From NCBI GenBank assembly GCA_028710565.1, contig JAQTTV010000011.1, positions 39,616 through 103,615 on the forward strand: a DNA stretch of 64,000 nt. Reading direction: 5' to 3'. The stretch comes from Gallionella sp. GTDB taxonomy: Bacteria; Pseudomonadota; Gammaproteobacteria; Burkholderiales; Gallionellaceae. A program made the translations under genes and the position numbers. Positions 43,914-52,783 of this stretch are shown one piece after another; positions within the stretch are counted from its first letter, which is position 1, and every line of letters begins with the position of its first letter. The notes under the pieces are model-generated. The model saw only the letters and a list, made by a program, of their open reading frames with translations. It was not told where the DNA came from and searched no databases.

Positions 43914-45242
43914 CTATTTTAGAAATTTTTCATATTCCGTTCTTACCCCATTTGGAACACTTGCTGAATCTATGAGACCTAAATTTTGTTTAAATCTTTG
44001 TTTACATGAGCTGATACCATTTACTCGACGACCAAGAAAATTTTCAGCCGAAACTGCAAGGCGAATCATTGTTGCAATTTCACGAGGTGAAAATGACTTG
44101 ATAATTCGGTCATAACTTGGTGTAGCTGCGTTTGATACTCCGTATCCGTTCCCAATGTTGCAACATACAACAACTTGAACGAACTGCTCTTGAACCGTCT
44201 CTGGTACAGCACCTTGTTGTGATAACTCTAAAAGACGCTCGGCAAAAGGAGGTTCGTTATAAAAGTTGTTCATAGCGTTATGGACATTCCATAAACGCTC
44301 AACGGCTCTATGAAAAACAGCATGTTGCTCTGATTCGTTGAGTAGTGTCAGAAGTGCAAGTTTTTCAAAAAATTGAAGCGATGCTGTGTGGCGAGCCTCA
44401 TCGCCTTTTGCAGCGTATTCGCTATGTTTGTTTATTAAATCTGAGCGGAGTGATGAAGTGAATCCTGCCTTCAATGCGTTGCAAATATCTAAGGCGTTAA
44501 GGCGTGATGGCTCTGATGTATTCGGGTCGCAATAGATGCCATAAACCATAGTAATAAGCATTTGACATTGTGCATCATGAGTTTCACTAAGGCGTTGCAC
44601 CCAAACGCTGCATTGATTTGCATTAAACCGTGCAACCTTGACGGCGGAAATGAATGAACCAATATCCACCCCTTTGGGTGAGGATGCGTCTGCTAGAGCA
44701 TATCGAACACATCTGTTAAGGAAAGTTGTGAACTCACGATCGTTAACTGTGCCAAGTGTTGGGTGTGCTGCTGAGAAATTATTTCGCACATCTCTGCATT
44801 GATCGAGGAAGAAAAAGCCATCTTCATTCACCAAGTTTAGCTTGAGTGATAACTCAAGTAGGCGGCTATCCTGAAGCTCAACTAAATGTTTCTCTTCAAA
44901 ATCTGATTGCTGAATTTGAGCAACAACTGGAAGTCCAAAATTTCTAACTTTGGTTCGGAGCTGCAAAATAGCGGCATTCCAGATGTAATTCATCGCGCCA
45001 TCAAAAAGACCAGTACTAACCGCCACACACATTCTAGCGATTAACTCTCCTCGAAGATTCGTTGGAATATCTCGGAGTTCACGAGGTAGATCACGCCACG
45101 CGTATTGGATTTCCTCATCACTTGCCAAAACTGTTCTAGGAATGCCTAAGGACTCGGTTAATGCAGCGAGTGCTGGAAGAACGGTCGTTGGCAAAGCGGG
45201 AAGCAATGGGTCATGAGGGTGTACTGGGAGCAGCGTAGTCAT
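43914..45242 (-). CDS. Protein with a HEPN-like motif, function unknown
   Basis: A protein of 442 residues from ATG 45242 (GAGGAAC about 7 bases upstream; the frame opens 12 codons earlier). Predicted mostly helical. Residues about 60-185 resemble a HEPN domain: FFLDQCRDVRNNFSAAHP has Arg153-Asn154-x5-His160, the R-N-x(4-6)-H pattern of HEPN ribonucleases. The rest (IKSFSPREIATMIRLAVSAENFLG near the end) matches nothing I recognise. Neighbours are unrelated housekeeping and small membrane genes. An RNA-targeting or defence role is inference. Confidence 0.6.
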   Translation of the reverse strand: MTTLLPVHPHDPLLPALPTTVLPALAALTESLGIPRTVLASDEEIQYAWRDLPRELRDIPTNLRGELIARMCVAVSTGLFDGAMNYIWNAAILQLRTKVRNFGLPVVAQIQQSDFEEKHLVELQDSRLLELSLKLNLVNEDGFFFLDQCRDVRNNFSAAHPTLGTVNDREFTTFLNRCVRYALADASSPKGVDIGSFISAVKVARFNANQCSVWVQRLSETHDAQCQMLITMVYGIYCDPNTSEPSRLNALDICNALKAGFTSSLRSDLINKHSEYAAKGDEARHTASLQFFEKLALLTLLNESEQHAVFHRAVERLWNVHNAMNNFYNEPPFAERLLELSQQGAVPETVQEQFVQVVVCCNIGNGYGVSNAATPSYDRIIKSFSPREIATMIRLAVSAENFLGRRVNGISSCKQRFKQNLGLIDSASVPNGVRTEYEKFLK

Positions 45243-45340
45243 TGTGATGTTCCTCGAAACAATTGAAAAGACCCCCATGATACCCGTGCAGTGTCACCTT
45301 TTTGACCTTTTCATGCTTAATGTCCGTATGGGGGTAATCC

Positions 45341-45475
45341 TTATTGTGCCACAGGTTGTAATTGATCGAATTTAACAGTCCGCGTAGGGCGCAATCGTTA
45401 TTGCGCCGCATGTTGTAATTTATTGAATTCAATAGCGTTAAAATTAAAAGTTGGTGCAATGCGCTTTGCTTATTG
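45341..45475. repeat. Palindromic repeats in the gap 45243-45605
   Basis: GGCGCAAT-CGTT-ATTGCGCC (45388-45407) is a perfect hairpin within a GTAGGGCGCAAT...TATTGCCCCCTAC element. TTATTGTGCCACAGGTTGTA (45341-45360) recurs as a diverged direct copy at 45398-45417. Near 45577-45605 a TTGTGCTTCGTACTTCACTCC segment of the GTTGGGCTTCGTGCC family runs into the stop of the next gene. No gene seen in this gap. Confidence 0.65.
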
Positions 45476-45605
45476 CCCCCTACCTCAAGCCACTTCTAAT
45501 TCAATCCGAAACTTCCATCCCAACACCGCTACGGTAAATCATACGAATTGGTCTCACCTACAACCCTAAAATATTCACCCAGAAGCAAACGTTGTGCTTC
45601 GTACT

Positions 45606-46145
45606 TCACTCCAACGTCGCGTTATCCATCTTACGGACCGACGTGGGTTGCAATAAATCCTTGCGTATGTCAATCAAAAGTTGATTTGCGGCGGGTTTGC
45701 GCTGACTGAGTGAAGTGAGGTAGGTTTGAAGGTCACTTTTTGATAGACAAAGCTCACCGTTGAGTAAAGATAAGGGAAAACGATGCAAATGCGTTGCCCG
45801 CTTTTTGGGCGGTGGGGTGCCCACAATACGGCAAACATCACCCGCTACAAACAAACACCCATTTTGCTCATCGAAACCATAGCGGACTTTCTGTCGCCCC
45901 CCTTTTTGGGTATAAAGCACGCCGAAAACTTCTTCCGTGGGAAGACGGCGAGGGACAGTGGGGGCGCGCGCAAACAGTAGGGCGGTCATGAAGGGTGAGC
46001 AAATCAATCCCAGCCCAAGCAGCATAAGCGGATTACTTGCGATTTCAAGGAGATATTGAGACCATGTACTAAATTCATGTATCTGCAAACAACCATAGAT
46101 CAACAAAAAACCTGTAGCCGCTGTCACCACAACGCGTATATCCAT
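45606..46145 (-). CDS. Membrane protein with Bro-N-like C-terminal domain (paralogue of 41522)
   Basis: A 179-residue protein: two hydrophobic helices (VTAATGFLLIYGCLQI and NPLMLLGLGLICSPFMTALL), then a soluble domain (about 70-165) with GVLYTQKGGRQKVRYGFDE, LFVAGDVCRIVGTPPPKKRA and DLQTYLTSLSQRKPAANQLL. It aligns through its whole length with the product at 41522. The DE...FVAxDVC..IG pattern recalls Bro-N. The last codons and stop are read from a palindromic repeat. Function unknown. Confidence 0.65.
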   Translation of the reverse strand: MDIRVVVTAATGFLLIYGCLQIHEFSTWSQYLLEIASNPLMLLGLGLICSPFMTALLFARAPTVPRRLPTEEVFGVLYTQKGGRQKVRYGFDEQNGCLFVAGDVCRIVGTPPPKKRATHLHRFPLSLLNGELCLSKSDLQTYLTSLSQRKPAANQLLIDIRKDLLQPTSVRKMDNATLE

Positions 46146-46230
46146 TTTTGCTCACTCACTCCCGTTTCGTAGGTACCAAGTCATCGTGCCAGCAACACCC
46201 CAATTTTTACGCATCAAACACTTCCAATAC

Positions 46231-46554
46231 CTATCCATGAATCAAGTAGCCAATCCAATTTAAGAGATACAACCATTCACCCGTGATCACGATAATTTCG
46301 ACTATGGGCAGCAGCATGCCTGTTGCAATGAGTAGCCACAGTAGCCGTCTGCTTTTTATATTTTGCTCTCCAGAAATCAGACTAAAAAGATAACCTTGCA
46401 TGGCAACGAACGACATATTCCAAATGACTAGAAAGAGTGAGGTCTCTGGATAGATGTTTAAATACATAAATGCCGCGCCACTCATTATCCAAATACCCCA
46501 ATAGGTCAGAAGCTTTTGAGGTGAAATATTGGCGCAAGGTTTGACCTTTTTCAT
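46231..46554 (-). CDS. Small four-helix membrane protein (paralogue of 46677)
   Basis: A 107-residue protein with a short basic start (MKKVKPCANISPQKLLTYWG) and about four hydrophobic helices: WIMSGAAFMYLNIYP, LFLVIWNMSFVAMQGYLFSL, LLWLLIATGMLLPIVEIIVI and WLYLLNWIGYLI. It shares layout and motifs (S-P-x-Q-L-L-x-Y-W, A-x-x-Y-L-N) with the gene at 46677. No known family. Confidence 0.6.
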   Translation of the reverse strand: MKKVKPCANISPQKLLTYWGIWIMSGAAFMYLNIYPETSLFLVIWNMSFVAMQGYLFSLISGEQNIKSRRLLWLLIATGMLLPIVEIIVITGEWLYLLNWIGYLIHG

Positions 46555-46676
46555 TGTATTTTATAGTTTGTATAGGTGCATGAGCCGCGCATTTTACAAG
46601 GTGAGGGAAAAACTCACGTGGTCACCTGTTTGGATTGCTTGGGTGAGCCTGATTCAATTTTTGTGGGTATGGGTTA

Positions 46677-47036
46677 TTACCACCACCATGAGCCTCTAAG
46701 ATCCGAGAAATCTAATCCATAACAATGAGTTCCATTCAGATAACAGTCCTCTATAAACCATATTGCAAAGACCCCTTCAAGGATGCTAGTGATAAATCCT
46801 ATAACAAAAAGCAATTGCCATAGTTGCTGAATTCGCTTTTCTTGTTGTTTTAGATTAAGCAGGAGATAACCCAGTCCGAAGATGATCAATATGCTCCAGA
46901 TGATGAGAATCAAATTGCTTCTTAGGTAGAGATTCAAATAAATAGAAGCCGCGTTACCCAGCATCCAAAAAAACCAATAACTCAGGAGTTGGCGAGGTGA
47001 ATACGTAACGGGAGGTGGGGTGGCTTTCTTTTTCAT
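46677..47036 (-). CDS. Small four-helix membrane protein (paralogue of 46231)
   Basis: A 119-residue protein: MKKKATPPPVTYSPRQLLSY, then hydrophobic helices (WFFWMLGNAASIYLNLYL, LILIIWSILIIFGLGYLLL, LLFVIGFITSILEGVFAIWF) and a Cys-containing tail (DCYLNGTHCYG). It is evidently a tandem duplicate of the gene at 46231. No known family; the two are probably co-transcribed. Confidence 0.6.
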   Translation of the reverse strand: MKKKATPPPVTYSPRQLLSYWFFWMLGNAASIYLNLYLRSNLILIIWSILIIFGLGYLLLNLKQQEKRIQQLWQLLFVIGFITSILEGVFAIWFIEDCYLNGTHCYGLDFSDLRGSWWW

Positions 47037-47116
47037 TTGTTGTAAATCTTCACTTTAAAAACAAGGCGATCTGTCGCTAGAATTCAACATTCACGCTACA
47101 CCCTATCCCCCAGCCC

Positions 47117-47405
47117 CATAGGTATCTACACAACTTTCAATCATTTTGGAATAAGGGTGTATTAAACTTTTCATTCAAAAACAACAATATCAGAATGTAT
47201 GGATTTGAACCCAGACTCCCCTCGCCCACTTGTGGGAGAGGGGCAGGGGGAGAGGGTGCGCCGAAGGCGCGAATTGCATCCAAACAAGGGCATGTGCAAC
47301 GCGTCTCTACAAATTATGAAGCATGTTGTTTTTAAATGAAATTCTACCCCCACCCTAACCCTCCCCCTGCTAGGGTGAGGGAACAAAGCTGAGTAGATAC
47401 CTATG
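47117..47405. mobile_element. MITE, copy B (289 bp) with 8-bp target duplication
   Basis: The left end CATAGGTATCTACACAACTT and a right end differing at two positions bracket a body nearly identical to copy A. CCCAGCCC lies immediately outside both ends (47109-47116, 47406-47413), an exact 8-bp duplication. The body has an extra short segment near 47192-47208 not in copy A. The gap 47037-47438 holds nothing else. Confidence 0.9.
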
Positions 47406-47438
47406 CCCAGCCCCTTTCCCATAAACGGGCGAGGGGAG

Positions 47439-50400
47439 TTACCCCCACACCACCTTCACATTTTTCTCACCCATTAAGTTTTTCAATTCGTCTAACAATT
47501 CATCCGCCAAGGTCAGTTGCCACGGTTCTCCGAGTTTGAGTTGGCAGGTGGAGTGGGGGTTGCGGTAGTGGATGACCACGGGGCACGCGCCGTTTTGGTA
47601 GGGCGTGAATAATGCTTTGAGTTGGGCGACTTTGACGCGCTCGTCGCAGCGCAAGCTGAGCTGTTGGGCGAATTGGCTGCGGGCTTGGGCGAGGCTGAAG
47701 AGTTCTTCGCCGCTGACGCGGATGTTGCCTGAGTATTCGTCCAAGGCAGCTTTGCCGCGCAAAATCAGCAATTCGTCCATGACGATTACTTCGCGATTGG
47801 CTTCGTAAAGTTCATTGAAAACCGTCACTTCGGTTTGTGCCGCGCCGTCGTCTAGCACAATAATCGCCATGCGTCCACGTCGAGTTTGTTGCAATCGGAA
47901 GCTGGATACGATGCCCGCCAACACCACGGCAACGCCCGCCCGTCGGCCTTTCCCACCGCCTTGTTCGACAAAATTGGGCGTGAGGTCGCTGAGTTTGGTT
48001 TTGACAAATTGGGCGAGTTCGGGCGCGTATTCTTGGAAGGGATGGCCGCTGAGGTAGAAGCCTAAGCTGGTTTTTTCATGGCTGAGTTGTTCGCGCAACC
48101 GCCAGCGGGGTACGTCGGCGGTTTGGTTAATCAACACCACATCGGACTCGTCCGAGCCAAATAAGCTATCTTGATTGGCGGCGCGGGCGTGTTGGTCGGC
48201 GTTGGCTAAGGCGGCATCGACGCTTGCCATCAGCGCGGCGCGATGGTCGTTGATGCTGTCAAATGCGCCTGCGCGGATCAGGGCTTCGATGGTGCGGCGG
48301 TTGACGATGCGTTTATCCACGCGGCGGCAGAAGTCGAATAGATCTTTAAACGCGCCACTCGCCTCGCGCACGGCAACCAAGTGGTTAATCGCCGCTTCGC
48401 CCGTGCCTTTGACCGCGCCCAAGCCATACGCGATGGTGCGCTCGTCGGTAGGCGAAAACACATAGCCAGAGCTGTTGACATCGGGCGGCAACACAGTCAA
48501 TTTTTGTTGCAGGGTGTCGGCGTAGAAGGTGCAAACTTTTTCGGTATTGTCCAAATCGCCCGACAAGGTCGCCGCCATAAATGCAGCGGGATGATGCGCT
48601 TTGAGATACGCGGTTTGATAAGCAACCAAGGCGTAAGCGGCAGAGTGGGATTTGTTAAACCCATAGCCCGCAAACATTTCCATCAAATCAAACAGTTTGG
48701 TGGCAAGGTCTTTATCAATGTCGCGATTGACCGCGCCAGTCACAAAAATATCGCGTTGCTGCGCCATTTCCTCAGCGTTCTTTTTACCCATCGCCCGCCG
48801 CAACATATCCGCGCCGCCCAGCGTGTAGCCGCCGATAATCTGCGCGATTTGCATCACCTGCTCTTGATACACGATGACCCCGTAAGTCGGCGACAGCGAC
48901 ACTTCCAATTCAGGATGGAAATAATCCGCCTTAGCGCGCCCATGTTTACGGTTGATAAAATCCTCCACCATGCCCGATTCCAAAGGTCCTGGGCGGAACA
49001 ACGCCACCAACGCCACAATGTCCTCGAAGGTGTCAGGCTGTAAGCGTTTAATCAAATCCTTCATCCCGCGAGATTCCAATTGGAACACAGCGGTGGTGTT
49101 GCATTTTTTCAGCAAGTCGTAGCTGGCGGTGTCGTCTAGCGGTATTGCGTCTATCAGAAACCGTGAAACGTGAGGGGTGAAAGGTGAAACGGGGGGCGCA
49201 CTGGTGGTGTTATCTGCACTTTGCTCATTTACGAGCGGTGAAATCGCAGTCGTGCCGCCTGCACCGTCAAACGTTTCACTTTTCACCTTTCCCGTTTCAC
49301 GCAAACGATTCACATGCCTCACCGCCCAGTCAATAATGGTCAGGGTGCGCAAGCCCAAAAAGTCGAATTTGACCAAGCCGATGGCTTCTACGTCGTCTTT
49401 GTCGAATTGGCTGACGGCTTTGCCGCCTTCGCCTTCGATGATGTTTTCAGCACTGTACAACGGGCAAAAGTCGGTCAATTTCCCTGGGGCGATCAGCACG
49501 CCGCCTGCGTGCATCCCGACGTTGCGGGTTAAGTCTTCTAGGCGTTCGGCGAGTTCCAGTAATTCAGAAACGCCGTCTTCGTCTTCCGCCATCTGATTGA
49601 TTTCCGGCTCAATTTCGCGGGCTTTTTGCAGCGAAACGGGTTTTACGCCTTCCACGGGAATGGCTTTGGATAATTTATCGCACAAGCCGTAAGGCAGTTC
49701 CATCACCCGCCCCACGTCGCGGATCACGGCTTTGGATGCCATCGTGCCGAAGGTGGCGATTTGCGACACGCATTGCGCGCCGTATTTTTGTTTCACATAA
49801 TCAATGACTAACTCGCGCCCATCTTGGCAAAAGTCCACGTCAAAGTCGGGCATGGAAACCCGCTCAGGATTCAAAAACCGCTCGAACAGCAGCTCATATT
49901 TCAGCGGATCGAGATCGGTAATTTTTAAAGAATAAGCCACCAAAGACCCCGCACCCGACCCCCGCCCAGGACCCACTGGCACGCCATTGGGAAAAGCATC
50001 GGAGCGATACGATTTTGCCCAGCGAATAAAATCCGCCACAATCAAAAAGTAACCTGGGAAACCCATTTTGATAATGACATCGTTTTCAAAATCCAGTCGA
50101 TCTTGATATTCACTCCATTTTTCAGCGCGTTCCGTTTCGTCTGGATACAAAAACAGCATCCGCTCGACCAGCCCTTTTTGCGCTTCGGATCGCAAAAAGT
50201 CATCCAAAGTCATGCCGTCTGGCGTGGGGAAATCGGGCAGGCGCGGTTTGCCCAACACCAGCGACACATTGCAGCGTTTGGCAATTTCCACGCTGTTTTG
50301 CAAGGCTTCTGGCACATCGGCGAATAACTCCGCCATTTCCGCTTGGGTTTTAAAATACTGCTGCGCGGTGAAGTTTTTAGCGCGGCGTTTATCGTTTAAC

Positions 50401-51071
50401 ACCGAGCCTTCGGCGATACATACCCGCGCTTCGTGCGCTTTAAAATCATCCGCCGACAAAAATTGTATCGGGTGGGTTGCCACCACGGGCAAGTCCAAAC
50501 GCGTCGCCAATTGCAGCGCGGCTTGCACATACACTTCTTCATCGGCAAAGCCCGCGCGTTGAATTTCTACATAAAAACGGTTATCAAACAACGCCGCCCA
50601 CGACTTGGCGCACTGCTCCGCCACGGCGACATTGCCCGACAACAACGCCGCGCCCACATCGCCCAACTGCCCGCCCGACAAGGCAATCAGCCCCGCCGTA
50701 TCCTCGCGCAACCACTCGCGCCGCAACTCCGCCCGCCCGCGAAATTGGTTTTCCAAAAACGCCCGCGACAACAAACGGCACAGCAACAAATAGCCATACC
50801 GCGATTGGCACAGCAACAACAAGCGATGCGGACGGTCACGATTCGCCTCGTTCGTCACCAACACATCGCAACCCACAATCGGCTTGATTCCCTTGCCCCG
50901 CGTGGTTTTGTAGAATTTCACCAAGCCAAAAAAATTGTTTAAATCGGTCAATGCCAAGGCGGGCATATCATCTTTTTTCGCCGCCGCGACGGCCTCATCC
51001 ACGCGCACCATCCCATCCGAAATGGAGTATTCGCTATGTAAACGCAGATGAATAAAAGCAGGTTGGGACAT
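47439..51071 (-). CDS. dnaE: DNA polymerase III alpha subunit carrying an in-frame palindromic-repeat insertion
   Basis: A protein of 1210 residues from ATG 51071 (MSQPAFIHLRLHSEYS). Domains: PHP domain (about 5-280), palm with catalytic Asp in MPDFDVDFC (about 400), thumb/fingers (GRGSGAGSLVAYSL, GFNKSHSAAYALV), helix-hairpin-helix region, and a C-terminal OB fold (GRMAIIVLDDGAAQTEVTVF). It is the replicative polymerase. Between HVNRLRE and IPLDDTASYDLL, where relatives have about 15 residues, about 50 extra residues (590-640) are read from a GTGAAACG-type inverted repeat (TGKVKSETFDG, PFTPHVSRF). The catalytic motifs are intact. Confidence 0.97.
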   Translation of the reverse strand: MSQPAFIHLRLHSEYSISDGMVRVDEAVAAAKKDDMPALALTDLNNFFGLVKFYKTTRGKGIKPIVGCDVLVTNEANRDRPHRLLLLCQSRYGYLLLCRLLSRAFLENQFRGRAELRREWLREDTAGLIALSGGQLGDVGAALLSGNVAVAEQCAKSWAALFDNRFYVEIQRAGFADEEVYVQAALQLATRLDLPVVATHPIQFLSADDFKAHEARVCIAEGSVLNDKRRAKNFTAQQYFKTQAEMAELFADVPEALQNSVEIAKRCNVSLVLGKPRLPDFPTPDGMTLDDFLRSEAQKGLVERMLFLYPDETERAEKWSEYQDRLDFENDVIIKMGFPGYFLIVADFIRWAKSYRSDAFPNGVPVGPGRGSGAGSLVAYSLKITDLDPLKYELLFERFLNPERVSMPDFDVDFCQDGRELVIDYVKQKYGAQCVSQIATFGTMASKAVIRDVGRVMELPYGLCDKLSKAIPVEGVKPVSLQKAREIEPEINQMAEDEDGVSELLELAERLEDLTRNVGMHAGGVLIAPGKLTDFCPLYSAENIIEGEGGKAVSQFDKDDVEAIGLVKFDFLGLRTLTIIDWAVRHVNRLRETGKVKSETFDGAGGTTAISPLVNEQSADNTTSAPPVSPFTPHVSRFLIDAIPLDDTASYDLLKKCNTTAVFQLESRGMKDLIKRLQPDTFEDIVALVALFRPGPLESGMVEDFINRKHGRAKADYFHPELEVSLSPTYGVIVYQEQVMQIAQIIGGYTLGGADMLRRAMGKKNAEEMAQQRDIFVTGAVNRDIDKDLATKLFDLMEMFAGYGFNKSHSAAYALVAYQTAYLKAHHPAAFMAATLSGDLDNTEKVCTFYADTLQQKLTVLPPDVNSSGYVFSPTDERTIAYGLGAVKGTGEAAINHLVAVREASGAFKDLFDFCRRVDKRIVNRRTIEALIRAGAFDSINDHRAALMASVDAALANADQHARAANQDSLFGSDESDVVLINQTADVPRWRLREQLSHEKTSLGFYLSGHPFQEYAPELAQFVKTKLSDLTPNFVEQGGGKGRRAGVAVVLAGIVSSFRLQQTRRGRMAIIVLDDGAAQTEVTVFNELYEANREVIVMDELLILRGKAALDEYSGNIRVSGEELFSLAQARSQFAQQLSLRCDERVKVAQLKALFTPYQNGACPVVIHYRNPHSTCQLKLGEPWQLTLADELLDELKNLMGEKNVKVVWG
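49157..49301. repeat. GTGAAACG-type inverted repeat inside dnaE
   Basis: Arms 49157-49192 (ACCGTGAAACGTGAGGGG...) and 49268-49301 (AACGTTTCACTTTTCACC...) are inverted copies of the repeat also found at 23362-23544 and 55469-55564. The whole 145 bp remains open in the dnaE frame. Confidence 0.88.
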
Positions 51072-51204
51072 GGGAATCAAGGAGGGGAAAGCCAAAAACG
51101 GACGCGGATTTTAACACGTGAGGGCAGGGGGAACGGGGAAAGGTGAAGCCAAAAACCAAGCTCGTCATGACAGAGCTTGCGGGAATGATGGTTGGGGGTA
51201 AATT

Positions 51205-51281
51205 GTGTTGAGCGAAAGCTACGCCCAACAAATGCCACGCAACCACACGGTAAACGTTGGGCTTCGTGCCTCAATCCAACT
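51205..51281. repeat. GTTGGGCTTCGTGCC-type palindromic repeat
   Basis: TGTTGAGCGAAAGCTACGCCC and GTTGGGCTTCGTGCCTCAA with outer TTG/CAA arms form an imperfect hairpin. The right part supplies the last codons (KLD) and stop of the adjacent membrane-protein gene. Confidence 0.7.
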
Positions 51282-51756
51282 TAGGAGCTACATAGAAGTA
51301 GGTCTTGTTGCGATAGGCGACAAGGCCTATGGCCAGATATAGTGCAATCGTGATAATGATTGAAATTACGAATGAGTTTTGGGTGAAGATCATATCCATC
51401 GCCTCTTCCCTTACGGGCAATCCTCTCAACTCTCGCCCTTTTTCATAGGCAGCCCGAACATTTGAAATATTTTGAAGTGCTATTGAAATAGCCACTATAT
51501 TGTAAACGGCAGAAGCGGACAGTGAGGAAATGAGTAAGCGTAGGCCGTAAGTTTGTGGCTGGTATAGGCAGTAAACCACTGAGGTATTTAGAAGGAAAAT
51601 CACCCCAGCCATAGCAAAGAAAACAGCTTCCAAACCAATGCTTGAAAAAATGTAGTAATCGGTTGAAATGGGGTAGCGAACGAGTGTATCCAAGTCTTTA
51701 CCTGTAGCCCACATGAACCACACGATTAAAAAAACCACACCTTTCGATTTGCTCAT
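51271..51756 (-). CDS. Hypothetical membrane protein (four helices)
   Basis: A 161-residue protein with hydrophobic segments GVVFLIVWFMWATG, LEAVFFAMAGVIFLLNTSVV, LLISSLSASAVYNIVAISIA and NSFVISIIITIALYLAIGLV, separated by a charged loop (YEKGRELRGLPVREEAMD). No known family. The C-terminus (VAPKLD) and stop lie in a palindromic repeat, so the native end may have been replaced. Confidence 0.6.
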   Translation of the reverse strand: MSKSKGVVFLIVWFMWATGKDLDTLVRYPISTDYYIFSSIGLEAVFFAMAGVIFLLNTSVVYCLYQPQTYGLRLLISSLSASAVYNIVAISIALQNISNVRAAYEKGRELRGLPVREEAMDMIFTQNSFVISIIITIALYLAIGLVAYRNKTYFYVAPKLD

Positions 51757-51846
51757 AAGCCTTCCATTTGTGATGTATAAGGTGCAGCTAAGGAGCGAGC
51801 CGAAGGCGCGTCACAGCGACAAAAGGGAGCGAACTTGAGTGCAGGG

Positions 51847-52149
51847 TTAAACATAGTCCTTGGCATAAACACTGAGAAAATCATCACCTGACACGCTTTC
51901 TGAAAGAAGGTAATACCCAGACCAGTTATCCCATCCAGCAAGTAGCCTAATGTTGCCCCGCACGAAGTTAGGAACGATGACTTCGTTCAAGCCGCGCACA
52001 CGATGACCTTCCCGCCGAAAACCGTGAACGAATTGTAGCTTGAGCCGCAACCAAAGAGCGAACAGTGGGGACGCGCGCTCAAAACAAAGTTGAAGATGCC
52101 CATTGGCCGCAGTCGTGAGATTTGCAGTTCGCTCGCTCATGTCTAACAT
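51847..52149 (-). CDS. Hypothetical protein
   Basis: A protein of 100 residues from ATG 52149 (or 97 from ATG 52140, MSERTANL). Soluble, with LKLQFVHGFRREGHRVRGLN and a distinctive tail NIRLLAGWDNWSGYYLLSES. The composed, hydrophobic-alternating tail looks like a real domain, but I recognise no family. No Shine-Dalgarno is evident, so the start is uncertain. It has no clear partner. Confidence 0.5.
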   Translation of the reverse strand: MLDMSERTANLTTAANGHLQLCFERASPLFALWLRLKLQFVHGFRREGHRVRGLNEVIVPNFVRGNIRLLAGWDNWSGYYLLSESVSGDDFLSVYAKDYV

Positions 52150-52399
52150 AAATATGGACACACATTGTGTCTGATAATCCAGACTGGATTGTCGCATAAA
52201 TTCGGCAAAAAATTCAGCGCTTTGATTGGGTTGGGTGTGATCTTCAGCAATACGAGTAAAGCGGTGATTTTTTGTTTTACCTGCACGCGCTGGTTCTTAT
52301 TACAATGCGTGCTGACCAAGCATCGCGCATTCACGCGATCAACTTATTCACGATCATTTAAATTAGGCAGTTATCCTGCCGCCATGACAGAGGTGAACC

Positions 52400-52783
52400 A
52401 TGTACTACATTGTAGAAACAGATAAATCTTTCGATCAAGCCACGACTGACTTGGAATTGGCCGTCCAAAATAATCATTTTGGGGTGCTGCATATTCATGA
52501 TTTGGGCAGTACTCTGCGTAAAAAGGGCATGGTTTTCGATGAGCAATGCAAAATTTTTGAGGTCTGCAATCCTGTCCACGCAACGGAGGTACTCGCCACC
52601 GATATGCGTTTGAATATGGCGTTGCCTTGTCGTATCTCGGTGTGGACGGAAAAAGGCAAAACACATATCGGTCTGATTAAACCGAAAGAGATGCTGTCTG
52701 CGCTTTCACAAGATGAAAAGCTGGTTGCCATCGCGACCGAAGTGGAAGCGCAAACGATACGCATGGTGGATGAGGCGAAATAG
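52400..52783 (+). CDS. DUF302-family protein
   Basis: A 127-residue DUF302 protein: YYIVETDKSFDQATTDLELA, FGVLHIHDLGSTLRKKGM, FEVCNPVHATEVLATDMRLN and MALPCRISVWTEKGKTHIGL are the family's conserved segments. It forms a small alpha/beta dimeric fold; function is not established, although members often neighbour metal or redox genes. GAGGTGAACC precedes the ATG. A MITE begins directly after its stop codon. Confidence 0.9.
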   Translation: MYYIVETDKSFDQATTDLELAVQNNHFGVLHIHDLGSTLRKKGMVFDEQCKIFEVCNPVHATEVLATDMRLNMALPCRISVWTEKGKTHIGLIKPKEMLSALSQDEKLVAIATEVEAQTIRMVDEAK

